DNA of 64,000 bases from Treponema sp. (GTDB taxonomy: Bacteria; Spirochaetota; Spirochaetia; Treponematales; Treponemataceae). The notes beneath the pieces are model-generated. The model searched no databases. It saw only the letters and a list, made by a program, of their open reading frames with translations, and was not told where the DNA came from. Within the stretch, counting starts at the first letter, position 1. Each line of letters starts with the position of its first letter. This document shows, one piece after another, positions 50,490-60,357 of this stretch. A program made the translations under genes and the position numbers. The stretch covers positions 1 through 64,000 of the forward strand of contig JAGCNW010000006.1 of NCBI GenBank assembly GCA_017645785.1. The letters are read 5' to 3'.

Positions 50490-51365
50490 ATGCCAAAGAC
50501 ATTTGAAGAAATCTCAAAAAGCCATCCGTGTTTCGCGCTTGGCGCCAAGTCTAACAAGGGCCGCATTCATTTGCCGGTAAGCCCGGGCTGCAACATCGGT
50601 TGCCGTTTTTGCAAGCGCGACTTTAATGAGAGTGAAAACCGCCCCGGCGTCGCAAGCGGCATAATCAGCCCCAACGAGGCGCTTGACGCCATTAGGCGCG
50701 CCGTCGAGCTTTCGCCTGACCTTACTGTTGTCGGAGTGGCAGGCCCGGGCGACACGCTCGCCACCGACTTTGCGCTTGAGACATTCCGCAAAGTGCGCGA
50801 CGAGTTTCCGCAAATGATAAAGTGCATGAGCACAAACGGCTTGTTGCTTCCGCAAAAGGCGGACCAAATAATCGAAGCGCAAATCGACACGCTCACCGTG
50901 ACGGTAAACGCGGTTGACCCGGAGATTCAGGCCAAAATAAACGAGTTCATAATTTACAACGGCAAGCGCTATGAAGGAATCGAAGCCGCGCGGATTTTGA
51001 TTGACAACCAATTGAGCGGAATAGAAAAAGTCGCGGCGGCCGGAGTGACCGTAAAGGTAAACACAGTGTTCATTCCCGAAGTGAACAAGGAACATATTCC
51101 GACTGTGGCGCAAACGGTCGCCAAAAAAGGCGCGACGGTTTACAACATCATTCCGCTGATACCGCAGCATCAATTTTCTTGGTGCAGCGCGCCCTCTTGC
51201 GCAGACTTGTCTTGGGCAAGAAGCGAGTGCGAAAAATACATAAAAGTCTTTAGGCACTGCCAGCGCTGTCGCGCCGACGCGGTTGGCGTTCCTGGCGGAC
51301 AGGACTTTTCAAAAGAAGTTTATATTAAGCCCGTGAGATTGGACGGAACCTTTTCTCACGGTTAG
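50490..51365 (+). CDS. NifB-like radical SAM cofactor maturase
   Basis: A 291-residue radical SAM protein. CNIGCRFC (C34, C38, C41) binds the SAM cluster; HPC at 12-14 and the C-terminal CQRCRADAVG are NifB-specific motifs that bind the extra clusters fused into NifB-co. NRPGVASGIISPNEAL is another NifB block. It lacks the C-terminal NifX-like domain found in many NifB proteins, whose role may be filled by the two separate NifX genes. Only one nifB occurs here, so it probably supplies an 8Fe-type carbide cluster to both DK complexes. AAGGAGG precedes the ATG. Confidence 0.92.
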   Translation: MPKTFEEISKSHPCFALGAKSNKGRIHLPVSPGCNIGCRFCKRDFNESENRPGVASGIISPNEALDAIRRAVELSPDLTVVGVAGPGDTLATDFALETFRKVRDEFPQMIKCMSTNGLLLPQKADQIIEAQIDTLTVTVNAVDPEIQAKINEFIIYNGKRYEGIEAARILIDNQLSGIEKVAAAGVTVKVNTVFIPEVNKEHIPTVAQTVAKKGATVYNIIPLIPQHQFSWCSAPSCADLSWARSECEKYIKVFRHCQRCRADAVGVPGGQDFSKEVYIKPVRLDGTFSHG

Positions 51366-51374
51366 GAGGAAAAT

Positions 51375-52535
51375 ATGGCAAAGAATTACAATGACATAGA
51401 ATCAGCTTTGATTCACGGCGGAATTGACGGCGACCCGCTTACAGGCGCTGTCAACGTTCCTGTTTACCAAACCTCGACCTACAGGCAGGAAGGCCTTGGC
51501 AAAAACAAGGGATGGGAATACTCGCGCACAGGAAACCCAACCCGCGCGGCCCTGGAGGCCCTGATCGCCCAGCTGGAAGGCGGAAGCCACGGATTCGCCT
51601 TTGCGTCAGGAATGGCCGCGTCAACCGCTGTCATAAGCCTATTTAAAAGCGGCGACAAAATAATAATTTCAAGCAACGTCTATGGCGGCACTTTCCGCGT
51701 CCTGGACAAAATATTCAAAAACTTTGGAATTACATATTCAATCGAAGACACTTCCAACTTAAAAACGCTGGAGAAAAAAATCACAAGCGACGTAAAGGCG
51801 ATTTGGGTTGAAAGCCCCGCCAACCCGCTTTTGACAATCACCGACTTGGAAGGTGTGGCCAAGCTGGCAAAAAAGCATAAAATTCTTTCTATCGTTGACA
51901 ACACTTTTATGACGCCCTACATTCAGCGGCCGATAGAAAAAGGAATCGACATCGTAGTTCACTCCGCGACAAAATATTTGGGAGGCCACAGCGACTTGGT
52001 GGCCGGCCTTGCAGTCGTCAACGACAAGGCGCTTGCCGAAAAAATCGCTTTCATTCAAAACGCCACAGGCGGTGTGCTTGGACCATTCGACTCTTTCCTT
52101 TTGATTCGCGGAATAAAGACCTTGGGCGTTCGCCTTGACCGCCACGTGGAGAACGCGGAAAAAATCGCCGCGCATTTGCAAAAACATTCCGCGGTAAAAA
52201 AACTTTACTACCCCGGCCTCAAGACAGACCCCGGCTACAAGGTTAACAAAAAGCAGGCCAAAAACGGCGGCGCGATGATTTCGTTCGAGCTAAAGGAAAA
52301 TTACAACATCAAAAAATTCTTTTCTTCGCTTAAATTGGTTTCGCTTGCCGAAAGCCTTGGAGGCGTTGAAAGCCTGGCCTGCCATCCGGCCAGCATGACG
52401 CATGCGTCAATTCCCAAGGACATTCGCGACAAGGTTGGAATCACCGACGGCTTGATCCGCCTTTCTGTTGGAATAGAGTCGGCCAACGACATCATCGACG
52501 ACATTGACCGCGCGATCGCCGCCGCCAAAAAGTGA
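51375..52535 (+). CDS. PLP-dependent transsulfuration enzyme, MccB/cystathionine gamma-lyase-like
   Basis: A 386-residue Cys/Met-metabolism PLP enzyme. The PLP lysine is K200 in HSATKYLGGHSDLVAG; YSRTGNPTR, ASGMAAST and VESPANPLL are family blocks. Length fits cystathionine gamma-synthase/lyase or methionine gamma-lyase rather than O-acetylhomoserine sulfhydrylase (~430). The next gene is MccA-like, as in Bacillus mccA-mccB, which convert homocysteine to cysteine by reverse transsulfuration, so gamma-lyase activity is favoured. AGGAGG precedes the ATG, ten bases after nifB. In this setting it may process homocysteine, or assimilate or release methanethiol or H2S. Exact reaction cannot be read from the sequence. 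Confidence 0.88.
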   Translation: MAKNYNDIESALIHGGIDGDPLTGAVNVPVYQTSTYRQEGLGKNKGWEYSRTGNPTRAALEALIAQLEGGSHGFAFASGMAASTAVISLFKSGDKIIISSNVYGGTFRVLDKIFKNFGITYSIEDTSNLKTLEKKITSDVKAIWVESPANPLLTITDLEGVAKLAKKHKILSIVDNTFMTPYIQRPIEKGIDIVVHSATKYLGGHSDLVAGLAVVNDKALAEKIAFIQNATGGVLGPFDSFLLIRGIKTLGVRLDRHVENAEKIAAHLQKHSAVKKLYYPGLKTDPGYKVNKKQAKNGGAMISFELKENYNIKKFFSSLKLVSLAESLGGVESLACHPASMTHASIPKDIRDKVGITDGLIRLSVGIESANDIIDDIDRAIAAAKK

Positions 52536-52542
52536 GGCGCCA

Positions 52543-53454
52543 ATGAAATATTTTAAGTCAATGCAGGAATTGGTCGGGAACACTCCGCTTGTAAAGCTAG
52601 GAAGCTTTTGGCTTCCGGCCGGCGTCAACCTTTACGCCAAACTTGAATTTTACAATCCAAGCGGAAGCGTAAAAGACCGCACCGCCCGCTTTATGGTAGA
52701 AGCCGCCGAGCGCGACGGCCTCTTAAAAAAAGACGGAACTATCGTAGAAGGAACGGCAGGCAACACCGGCCTGGGAATCGCCTTTGCCGCGCTGCAAAAA
52801 GGCTACCGCGTGATTTTTGTCGTGCCCGAAAAATTCTCGCAAGAAAAGCAAACGCTCATGCGGGCGCTCGGCGCGGAAATCGTAAACACTCCCCGCGCGC
52901 TTGGAATGCGCGGCGCCTCGGAAAAGGCCGAAGAAATCCGAGCGTCAATTCCCGGCGCGATTGCCTTAAAGCAATTTGAAAACCCAGCCAACCCCGAGGC
53001 GCATTACAAGACCACCGGCCCCGAAATTTACGAAGCGCTTGACGGCAAGGTTGACTATTTAATCGCGGGCGCCGGAAGCGGCGGCACTTACGCCGGAATC
53101 GTAAAATTCCTCAAGGAAAAAAATCCGGCCACTAAGGGAATTTTGGCCGACCCCGTCGGCTCATTGATTGGCGGCGGAGAGCATGCCGACTACAACATCG
53201 AGGGAATCGGAAACGACTTCATTCCCAAGACGATGGACATGAGCCTTGTTGACCAAGTGGTGAAAGTTACAGACGAAGACGCGATCACTGGCTGCCGCGA
53301 GCTTGCAAAAAAGGAAGGAATAATCGCGGGCTTTTCAAGCGGAGCGGCTTTTTCGGCGGCGCTCAAATTTGCAAAGGAAGGAAAAAAAGGCAATTATGTC
53401 ATCGTTCTTCCCGACCGCGGCGACCGCTATTTTTCAAAAGGCCTCTTCGAGTAA
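52543..53454 (+). CDS. O-acetylserine-dependent cystathionine beta-synthase-like (MccA-like) / cysteine synthase
   Basis: A 303-residue PLP enzyme of the CysK/CBS fold. PLP lysine K44 in NPSGSVKDR; the phosphate/substrate loop reads EGTAGNTG (71-76: T-A-G-N-T-G), where CysK has T-S-G-N-T-G. The alanine variant is typical of MccA and CBS-type enzymes, and the neighbour is MccB-like, so it probably joins homocysteine or a thiol to an activated serine. GAGGCG precedes the ATG at 52543; the longer frame overlaps the upstream gene. A promoter and operator follow before the next gene, so this likely ends the metN-started unit, although no terminator is visible. Confidence 0.82.
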   Translation: MKYFKSMQELVGNTPLVKLGSFWLPAGVNLYAKLEFYNPSGSVKDRTARFMVEAAERDGLLKKDGTIVEGTAGNTGLGIAFAALQKGYRVIFVVPEKFSQEKQTLMRALGAEIVNTPRALGMRGASEKAEEIRASIPGAIALKQFENPANPEAHYKTTGPEIYEALDGKVDYLIAGAGSGGTYAGIVKFLKEKNPATKGILADPVGSLIGGGEHADYNIEGIGNDFIPKTMDMSLVDQVVKVTDEDAITGCRELAKKEGIIAGFSSGAAFSAALKFAKEGKKGNYVIVLPDRGDRYFSKGLFE

Positions 53455-53496
53455 AGAATCGAATTTTAAAATTATTTAAATTCTTTTAAAAATATA

Positions 53497-53525
53497 TTGA
53501 CAAAAGGCGCAAAGCGCGGTATAAA
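53497..53525 (+). promoter_or_regulatory. Strong promoter of the cysK-nifH unit
   Basis: TTGACA (53497-53502) and TATAAA (53520-53525) are 17 bases apart, near consensus. It drives cysK and, past a terminator, probably some of nifH and following genes. Confidence 0.85.
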
Positions 53526-53559
53526 ATAACCTATATTCCTAGTGTAAAACTAGGTTATT
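53525..53559 (+). promoter_or_regulatory. Candidate sulfur-regulon operator (CCTA-N9-TAGG), cysK copy, within a larger inverted repeat
   Basis: The 17-bp palindrome CCTAGTGTAAAACTAGG (53538-53554) begins 12 bases after the -10 box. It is nested in a wider repeat AATAACCTA (53525-53533) / TAGGTTATT (53551-53559), perfect over 9 bp, that touches the -10. The position over the transcription start suggests repression. Copies lie at metN (44835-44851) and, degenerate, at nifH (54583-54599). Confidence 0.7.
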
Positions 53560-53580
53560 ATTTTTAGCAAGGAGATTATT

Positions 53581-54519
53581 ATGGCAGACATTAAACAAAG
53601 CGCGTTGGAACTGATTGGAAAAACACCCCTTTTGCAGTTGAATTCTTACTCCAAGAAGGCCGGAATCAAGGATGCGACCATTCTCGCAAAGCTTGAATAC
53701 CTAAATCCTGCTGGAAGCGTAAAGGACAGAATAGCCCTTGCAATGATCGAAGACGCTGAAGCCAAAGGCTTGCTCAAGCCCGGCGCCACAATCATAGAAC
53801 CCACATCGGGCAACACAGGAATCGGCTTGGCGGCCGTTGCCGCGGCAAAAGGCTACCGCGCCATTTTGACCTTGCCCGAAACGATGAGCGTTGAGCGCCG
53901 AAACCTTCTCAAAGCCTATGGCGCCGAAATCGTTCTTACCGAAGGAGCCAAAGGAATGAGGGGAGCCATCGAAAAGGCCCAGGAAATCCAAAAATCAACG
54001 CCCGGCTCGTTCATCCCAAGCCAGTTTGAAAACCCCGCCAACCCCGCGGCGCACAAGAAGTCAACCGGCCCCGAAATTTGGGAGCAAACCGACGGAAAAG
54101 TCGACTTTTTTGTCGCTGGCGTAGGAACAGGCGGAACTTTGACAGGCGTTGGCGAATATCTTAAGGAAAAGAACCCCAACGTCAAAATAATCGCCGTGGA
54201 GCCCGCCACAAGCCCCGTTCTTTCAAAGGGAACTGCCGGCGTCCACAAAATCCAGGGAATCGGCGCGGGATTCGTTCCGGCCGTCCTTAACACAAAGGTT
54301 TACGACGAAATCATTCCGATTGAAAACGAAGACGCGTTTGCCGAGGGCCGCGCTTTTGCCCAGAGCGAAGGAATTTTGGTAGGAATTTCCAGCGGCGCGG
54401 CTCTAAAGGCTGCCAAAATCTTGGCCGAGCGCCCCGAAAACAAGGGAAAGACAATTGTAGTTCTTTTGCCCGATTCAGGCGACCGCTACCTTTCAACTTC
54501 GCTTTTTAGCGGAAACTAA
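53581..54519 (+). CDS. cysK: Cysteine synthase (O-acetylserine sulfhydrylase)
   Basis: A 312-residue PLP enzyme: PLP lysine K48 in NPAGSVKDR, substrate loop EPTSGNTG (T75-S76-G77-N78-T79-G80), and [16 protein letters not shown] for the PLP phosphate. It makes cysteine from O-acetylserine and sulfide. The TSGNTG form is that of classical CysK, unlike the TAGNTG neighbour. AAGGAG precedes the ATG. It is the first gene after the strong promoter/operator and is followed by a terminator, then nifH; H2S or thiols freed upstream could be fixed here. Confidence 0.93.
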   Translation: MADIKQSALELIGKTPLLQLNSYSKKAGIKDATILAKLEYLNPAGSVKDRIALAMIEDAEAKGLLKPGATIIEPTSGNTGIGLAAVAAAKGYRAILTLPETMSVERRNLLKAYGAEIVLTEGAKGMRGAIEKAQEIQKSTPGSFIPSQFENPANPAAHKKSTGPEIWEQTDGKVDFFVAGVGTGGTLTGVGEYLKEKNPNVKIIAVEPATSPVLSKGTAGVHKIQGIGAGFVPAVLNTKVYDEIIPIENEDAFAEGRAFAQSEGILVGISSGAALKAAKILAERPENKGKTIVVLLPDSGDRYLSTSLFSGN

Positions 54520-54544
54520 ACAGCAAATGCCCGCAAAAAGGGAC

Positions 54545-54572
54545 AAAAACGCCGGATTCCGGCGTTTTTTTT
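54545..54572 (+). terminator. Terminator after cysK
   Basis: ACGCCGG (54549-54555) pairs with CCGGCGT (54559-54565), loop ATT, followed by seven T. A flanking A-run extends the stem. It separates cysK from nifH; read-through or a new promoter would be needed for nifH. Confidence 0.88.
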
Positions 54573-54574
54573 AA

Positions 54575-55477
<903 letters not shown>

Positions 55478-55486
55478 GGAAGGATA

Positions 55487-55864
55487 ATGGCGTACTTGAT
55501 TGCTGTCGCGACAAGCGACGAAAGCAAAATTGACTTGCATTTTGGCCAAGCGGAGAATTACTTAATTTACGAAGCCGACGGAAAAGAATGGCGCTTTGTT
55601 CAAAAACGCGATTACGTTCCAAGCGCTTCGGAAGGAGGCGTGAAAGATGAAGGATGCTGCGCGCAAGCGGGAGCGAGGGTTGAGCTTTTAAAGGATTGCA
55701 GGGCTGTCGTGGCGGCGCGGATTGGATTTAAGGTTCAAAAGGAATTTTCCAAATTAGGAATTTCCATTTTTGACGAGTTGGATTGTTCGGTTGACGAAGC
55801 GTTAAAGACCATAACCGAATATTTTTACAAGACGGACAATCATATTGCCCAAAACAAAATATAG
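55487..55864 (+). CDS. NifX/NafY-family cofactor-binding protein 2
   Basis: A 125-residue protein of the same family as 50133-50474. LIAVATSDESKIDLHFGQAENY is the defining N-terminal pattern with the HFG motif; GCCAQAG adds a cysteine pair. It has a longer C-terminus than copy 1 and little obvious identity outside the motif, so the two may serve different DK acceptors or steps. It follows nifH at nine bases. Likely role: hold an Fe-S cofactor precursor, or protect an apo complex. Confidence 0.87.
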   Translation: MAYLIAVATSDESKIDLHFGQAENYLIYEADGKEWRFVQKRDYVPSASEGGVKDEGCCAQAGARVELLKDCRAVVAARIGFKVQKEFSKLGISIFDELDCSVDEALKTITEYFYKTDNHIAQNKI

Positions 55865-55873
55865 GAGTTAAAC

Positions 55874-56731
55874 ATGAAAAAGATTTTAGTGTCAGTTGCC
55901 GCGCTTGCGTTGGCGTTTGGATTGGTCTCTTGCTCTAAGAACGGAGCGGGAAAGTCAGGAAAGCAAAAGATTAAGATCGCCTTTGCCCAGGACGAAGGCA
56001 TTTGCAGCTACGTCGACGAGAACGACAATCTTGCAGGAGAGGAAGTTGAGGTTTGGAGGGAAATCGCAAAGCGCCTTCCCGAGTACGACATCGAATTCAT
56101 TCCGACAAGCCAGGACGACCTTCGCGTGGGCCTTCAGACAGGAAACTACGACGGTTCCGTCGGCGACTTTTTCCTTTCGCGCGAGCGCATCGAAAAGTTC
56201 GAGATTCCCCGAGAGCCGCTTGACTTTACTTGGACAGGAATGTTGATTCGCAAGGAGTACGCTGACGGCGTTTCCTCTTTGTATGACCTTGCCAAAAAGC
56301 AAAAGGACGGATTGAAGGTGGCGCCGCAAAATTCAGGCTACGGCTCAACTTACATCCTTGAAGTTTACAACGAGCAGAACCCAGACAACAAGCTGGAATT
56401 TGAAACCACTTCCGAGCAGACTTGGAGCAGCACGCAAAACTACGTGGGCGTTGGCCGCTACGGCGCGACTGTCGCGCAAAAGACTGACTTCCAAACAAAC
56501 TTTGTTTCTGAAGACGGCGCCTACCATGAGTACGTTGACCAAGTCACTTGGGTGCCCACTCAGAACGTAGGAGCCTACACGCTCTTTAAGAAAGGCGTAG
56601 ACAAGAAATTCCTTGACCGCTATGTCGAAGTCCTAAAGCAGATAAAGGCGGAAGGAATCGCTTCTGAAATTTCGCGCAGGGTCTACGGCTACGACGCGTA
56701 TTCTGGAGAATACGTAGACTTCGCAAACTAA
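55874..56731 (+). CDS. Family 3 solute-binding lipoprotein (sulfur amino acid/thioether uptake inferred)
   Basis: A 285-residue lipoprotein (lipobox GLVSC, Cys20) of the polar amino acid binding family (SBP_bac_3): IKIAFAQDEGICSYVDENDNLAGEEVEVW, then LQTGNYDGSVGDFFLSRERIEKF, which fits the YDG...rter pattern. GAGTT precedes the ATG. It supplies an importer whose permeases and ATPase lie at 59677-61792, parted from it by nifD2-nifK2, so importer and reductase are interleaved in one operon. Cystine and other sulfur amino acids are known ligands in this family; the ligand here is inferred from context. Confidence 0.88.
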   Translation: MKKILVSVAALALAFGLVSCSKNGAGKSGKQKIKIAFAQDEGICSYVDENDNLAGEEVEVWREIAKRLPEYDIEFIPTSQDDLRVGLQTGNYDGSVGDFFLSRERIEKFEIPREPLDFTWTGMLIRKEYADGVSSLYDLAKKQKDGLKVAPQNSGYGSTYILEVYNEQNPDNKLEFETTSEQTWSSTQNYVGVGRYGATVAQKTDFQTNFVSEDGAYHEYVDQVTWVPTQNVGAYTLFKKGVDKKFLDRYVEVLKQIKAEGIASEISRRVYGYDAYSGEYVDFAN

Positions 56732-56736
56732 TAATT

Positions 56737-56767
56737 TTGCGGCGCGAACAAAATTTTCGCGCCGCAA
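56737..56767 (+). repeat. Twelve-base-pair hairpin before nifD2
   Basis: TTGCGGCGCGAA (56737-56748) pairs with TTCGCGCCGCAA (56756-56767) around ACAAAAT. No T-run follows, so it is not a standard terminator; it may protect the upstream mRNA or lower read-through. The core repeats at 5845-5869. The rest of the gap to 56868 is AT-rich with an AAGCCGGCTT palindrome (56813-56822). Confidence 0.65.
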
Positions 56768-56867
56768 TAAAAAATAATAATAAACAATACAAAATAATCA
56801 TTTAAAAAAGTCAAGCCGGCTTTTTTCAAAACAAGGAAGGGCCGGCGCAAGCATCTAAGGAGAACTT

Positions 56868-58313
56868 ATGGCTGTAAACATTTTATCCGCGTCGCCTGAA
56901 ATTCGCGAACGAAGATTAAACTCAATAACGTCGTTCAAAGGCTCAGCCAGCGAACTTCACGAAAAATCAAAGACCTCCAGCATAAAGCCCGCGCCGTCGT
57001 GTTACGGCCAGTGCAGCGACTGTCAGGAATTTTGCGCCAACACGCTTTTGACTTTCATTCAAGACGCGGCTGTTGTCTGTCATTCTCCTATCGGTTGTTA
57101 TTCAATACAAGCGGTCCGAGACAACGGCGGCCACGCCTGCGCGAGGGACAGAAAGCTTCCTGACTTTAAGTGCGAGACTATTTGCACAAACATACAGGAA
57201 CGCGACACAATTTACGGCGGAGTTGAAAAACTAATCAAGGCGTGTTTGGAAGTCCATAAACGGGCAAATCCAACCGCCATTTTTATTACCACTTCTTGCG
57301 CGTCAGGAATCGTAGGCGACGACGTCGAAAGCGCCGCGTCTGAAGCCTCCGCCGAGCTTGGAATACCGGTCATTCCTGTTTCCTGCGAAGGCTTTAAGTC
57401 AAAAATTTGGTCAACAGGCTTTGACGCGGCTTTTCACGCAATCACCAAACATATTGTAAAGCCGCCAAAAGAACGCAAGAAGGATGTTGTCAATGTCTAC
57501 AACTTTCAGGGAAGCGACGTGTTCACTCCGCTCTTGGCAAAATTGGGATTAAAGGCCCAATACGTCGTTCCGATGAATTCCGTTCCGCAATTGGAAAAAA
57601 TCAGCGAGGCCGCTTGCTCGGCTACAATGTGCGAAACGCTTTCCACTTATGTAATCGCGGCCTTCTCCGAGCATTTTGGAGTTCCGCAAGTAAAAGCCGC
57701 TCCGCCGTACGGAATCAAATGGACCGACGCCTGGCTTAGGGAAGTGGCCCGCCTTACGGACAAAAGCGACATCGTAGAAAAAGTGATCGAAGAAGAGCAT
57801 AAAAGAATAGAAGGCCCGCTCAACGACTACAGGGAACGCTTTAAAGGAAAGACAATTTATGTCATCGCGGGCGACGCCTTTACCCACAACCTTGCAAGCG
57901 CCTTGACAGACCTTGGCCTTACGGTAATCGGTATCAACGCCTTGCACCACGACCAAAAGACTGACAGCGAAAACGTGGACACTCTCGGCGCCCTCATAGA
58001 AACGGCGGGCGACATAAAGAATTTCACAGTCTGCGCAAAGCAACCCTACATTATCATAAAGGATCTAAAGCGCCTGCGCCCAGACTTCCTTTTGACAAGA
58101 CACGAAGGCTTGACAATACTTGGCTACAAACTGGGCATTCCTTCAACATTTGAAGGCGACGCCAACATAAGCGTAGGATACGACGGCTTGCTCAGATTGG
58201 GCGAGCGCCTTTGGGAAAACTATATCACAAGAAAATTCAACCAAAACATTCAGGAACATTCAACACTTCCTTACACAGATTGGTGGTTGAACCAAGAAGG
58301 AGACGCGCTATGA
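56868..58313 (+). CDS. Nitrogenase-like reductase alpha subunit 2 (NifD-like, Mar-type group IV)
   Basis: A 481-residue NifD homologue, paralogous to 47291-48751 with little length change. Ligand-type cysteines are C52, C77 (HSPIGC) and C144 (TSCASGIVGDDV); C255 (MCETLSTYVI) matches the cofactor ligand. TNIQERDTIYGG and CEGFKSKIWSTGFDAA are conserved. It differs by a dense cysteine set around the P-cluster region: C45, C49, C56, C71, C91, C102, C106 in addition. At the site of H435 in copy 1 it has N433. AAGGAG precedes the ATG; the stop overlaps the start of nifK2 by four bases (ATGA), enforcing 1:1 synthesis. Substrate likely differs from copy 1. Confidence 0.9.
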   Translation: MAVNILSASPEIRERRLNSITSFKGSASELHEKSKTSSIKPAPSCYGQCSDCQEFCANTLLTFIQDAAVVCHSPIGCYSIQAVRDNGGHACARDRKLPDFKCETICTNIQERDTIYGGVEKLIKACLEVHKRANPTAIFITTSCASGIVGDDVESAASEASAELGIPVIPVSCEGFKSKIWSTGFDAAFHAITKHIVKPPKERKKDVVNVYNFQGSDVFTPLLAKLGLKAQYVVPMNSVPQLEKISEAACSATMCETLSTYVIAAFSEHFGVPQVKAAPPYGIKWTDAWLREVARLTDKSDIVEKVIEEEHKRIEGPLNDYRERFKGKTIYVIAGDAFTHNLASALTDLGLTVIGINALHHDQKTDSENVDTLGALIETAGDIKNFTVCAKQPYIIIKDLKRLRPDFLLTRHEGLTILGYKLGIPSTFEGDANISVGYDGLLRLGERLWENYITRKFNQNIQEHSTLPYTDWWLNQEGDAL

Positions 58314-59674
58314 GTTCATTGATTTCGCAACCAAGATTTTCTTGCGCGCTTGCCGCGCAGCAAACTGTTTTGGCAATTCCGGGCGGCGTTCCGATTATTC
58401 ACGCAGGCCCTGGATGCGCGTCAAAGCAATACATTTTTGCCGCCACCCAATCAGGCTATCAAGGCGAAGGCTACGCCGGAGGAATCCATATTTCCTGCAC
58501 AAACTCCAGCGAAAAGGAAGTAGTCTTCGGAGGCGAAAAGAAACTCGCCGCCCTTATCGAAGGAACTCTTAAAGTTCTAAAGGGAGACCTTTACGTCGCG
58601 ATGTCAGGCTGCACGGCCGGCATCATCGGCGACAACGCCAGCGAAGTCGCGGGAACTTTCGCCGAGCAAGGAAAGCCTGTAGTCGGAGTGGACTGCGCGG
58701 GCTTTAGAGGAAACTCTTATTTTGGCCACGAAGTCGTGGTCAACGGAATCATCGACCAATATGTTGATTCATTCTACCAAGAAGAAGCGCCGCAAGTTCA
58801 AAAAGGCTTGGTGAACGTCTTTGCGTCCGTTCCTTACCAAGACACTTTTTGGCGCGGCGATTTGGAAGAAATCAAAGGCCTTTTGGAAAAGCTTGGCCTC
58901 AAAGTGAACATTCTTTTTGGCTATTCAAGCGCGGGAGTCTCCGAATGGAAGGACATTCCAAACGCGAGCCTTAACATTCTTTTGGGCCCCTGGTGCGGAA
59001 AGAAAATTGTGAGCCACCTTAAGTTAAAGTACGGAACTCCTTTCTTGAACTTTCCTTACCTGCCTGTCGGAGCCAAAGCGACGTCGGCTTTTCTTAGGGC
59101 GGTGGCTCAAAGCTTGGAATTGGATTCCGCCTTTGTAGAAAGCGTCATAAAAAAGGAAGAGGCAAGATTTTACAATTACTTGGTTTCTTTCGCCGACTTT
59201 ATCGCAGAATACAAGGGAGCGGTCCCCTACGACCTTTACGTCGCGGGCGACAGCCTTTACGCTTTGGGCGTGGCGGACTTTTTGGCCAACGAGCTTGGCT
59301 ACATTCCAAAAGGAATTTACCTTGACGACGATCCTCCAAAAAGCGCCGAAAACGGCATAAAGGAAGCCTTCAAGCAAATCCTTCCGGAATACGAAGACGC
59401 CTTGAGCTTCCAGGCCGACGGCGAATTGATCGTAAAGGACATTGACCAAAAAATCGGCGACTCAAAAAAAGCCTTGATTCTTGGCTCCTACTGGGAAAAC
59501 CAGCTTGCCAAAAAGAAGGGCGAGTTCTTTGCAAGCCTTAGCATTCCGGTCCTTAACGACGTAGTGACAAACGGCTCTTACGCGGGATATTCGGGCGGCC
59601 TTTACTTGCTCGAAAAAATTTACGCCAACACCTTCCGCCAGGCGCGGTCGGCGCAGAACAACAGCGGTAACTAA
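58310..59674 (+). CDS. Nitrogenase-like reductase beta subunit 2 (NifK-like)
   Basis: A 454-residue NifK homologue. Cysteines C12 (RFSCALAA), C36 (HAGPGC) and C101 (MSGCTAGIIGDN) match the three P-cluster ligands; SEKEVVFGG follows C63. In the last motif GDN replaces the GDD of copy 1. The start is the ATG at 58310 overlapping the nifD2 stop; the longer frame upstream is inside nifD2. Like copy 1 it keeps all three ligands, so it looks catalytic rather than a NifN-type scaffold. The permease gene begins two bases after its stop codon. Confidence 0.9.
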   Translation: MSSLISQPRFSCALAAQQTVLAIPGGVPIIHAGPGCASKQYIFAATQSGYQGEGYAGGIHISCTNSSEKEVVFGGEKKLAALIEGTLKVLKGDLYVAMSGCTAGIIGDNASEVAGTFAEQGKPVVGVDCAGFRGNSYFGHEVVVNGIIDQYVDSFYQEEAPQVQKGLVNVFASVPYQDTFWRGDLEEIKGLLEKLGLKVNILFGYSSAGVSEWKDIPNASLNILLGPWCGKKIVSHLKLKYGTPFLNFPYLPVGAKATSAFLRAVAQSLELDSAFVESVIKKEEARFYNYLVSFADFIAEYKGAVPYDLYVAGDSLYALGVADFLANELGYIPKGIYLDDDPPKSAENGIKEAFKQILPEYEDALSFQADGELIVKDIDQKIGDSKKALILGSYWENQLAKKKGEFFASLSIPVLNDVVTNGSYAGYSGGLYLLEKIYANTFRQARSAQNNSGN

Positions 59675-59676
59675 AG

Positions 59677-60357
59677 ATGCATTTTAACATAGAGCGTTTC
59701 TTTTTCTATATTCCAAAGCTTCTCCCTTATCTAAAGACGACCTTTGTTTACGTATTGGTCGCGCTTGGGATAAGCCTAGTCTTTGGAGCGCTTTTGACTG
59801 GATTAAAGCTGAGCAAAAACCGCGCTCTAAAAACGATAGGAGTGGCTTACACCGCGATTTTTAGGTCGGTGCCTCCAGTCGTTCTTTTGTTTTTGGTGTA
59901 TTACGGACTTCCCGCGATAGTTCACATAGACGCTCAAAACAGAATGTTTTATGTATGCGTCACGCTTACGCTTCTTTGCTCCGCGTCGATTTCGGAAATA
60001 ATGAGAAGCGCCTATTGCTCGGTTCCGCGCGGCCAGTTTGAGGCCGGAGAGAGCGTCGGAATGACGAGCGTTCAAATCATAAGACGGATAATGCTTCCGC
60101 AAGCCTTTTACTTTGCGCTTCCAAATTTGTCAACGATAATCATCGGCCTTTTAAAAGACGGAAGCCTTGCCTTTACCATTGGCCTTGTGGACGTTTTTGG
60201 AAAAGCCAATCTTTTGAACAACACGACGTTCAGCAAGTATGTTTTGGAAATATACACGGCGTTGACTTTGATTTATTGGCTGCTGGCCTTTGCGATAGAA
60301 AAAATTTCCGCGGCGCTTGATTCCGTTCTTTCAAAGAACAAGGCGGGCGCCCGATGA
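59677..60357 (+). CDS. Polar amino acid ABC transporter permease 1
   Basis: A 226-residue permease of the HisM/GlnP type with about five helices. YLKTTFVYVLVALGISLVFGAL opens it, FRSVPPVVLLFLVYYGLP is typical, and the EAA loop is PRGQFEAGESVGMTSVQIIRRIMLPQAF. It starts two bases after nifK2, so translation is probably coupled to the reductase. It forms a heterodimer with the next permease. Confidence 0.9.
   Translation: MHFNIERFFFYIPKLLPYLKTTFVYVLVALGISLVFGALLTGLKLSKNRALKTIGVAYTAIFRSVPPVVLLFLVYYGLPAIVHIDAQNRMFYVCVTLTLLCSASISEIMRSAYCSVPRGQFEAGESVGMTSVQIIRRIMLPQAFYFALPNLSTIIIGLLKDGSLAFTIGLVDVFGKANLLNNTTFSKYVLEIYTALTLIYWLLAFAIEKISAALDSVLSKNKAGAR

Noticed and set aside
51375-52535. O-acetylhomoserine sulfhydrylase assignment for the MccB-like enzyme
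   Set aside because: At 386 residues it is shorter than typical O-acetylhomoserine sulfhydrylases and it pairs with an MccA-like gene; the function is not excluded, but gamma-lyase type is favoured.
56868-59674. Second DK pair as a NifEN scaffold
   Set aside because: The beta subunit keeps all three P-cluster cysteines, whereas NifN keeps only one; the pair also sits inside a transporter operon.
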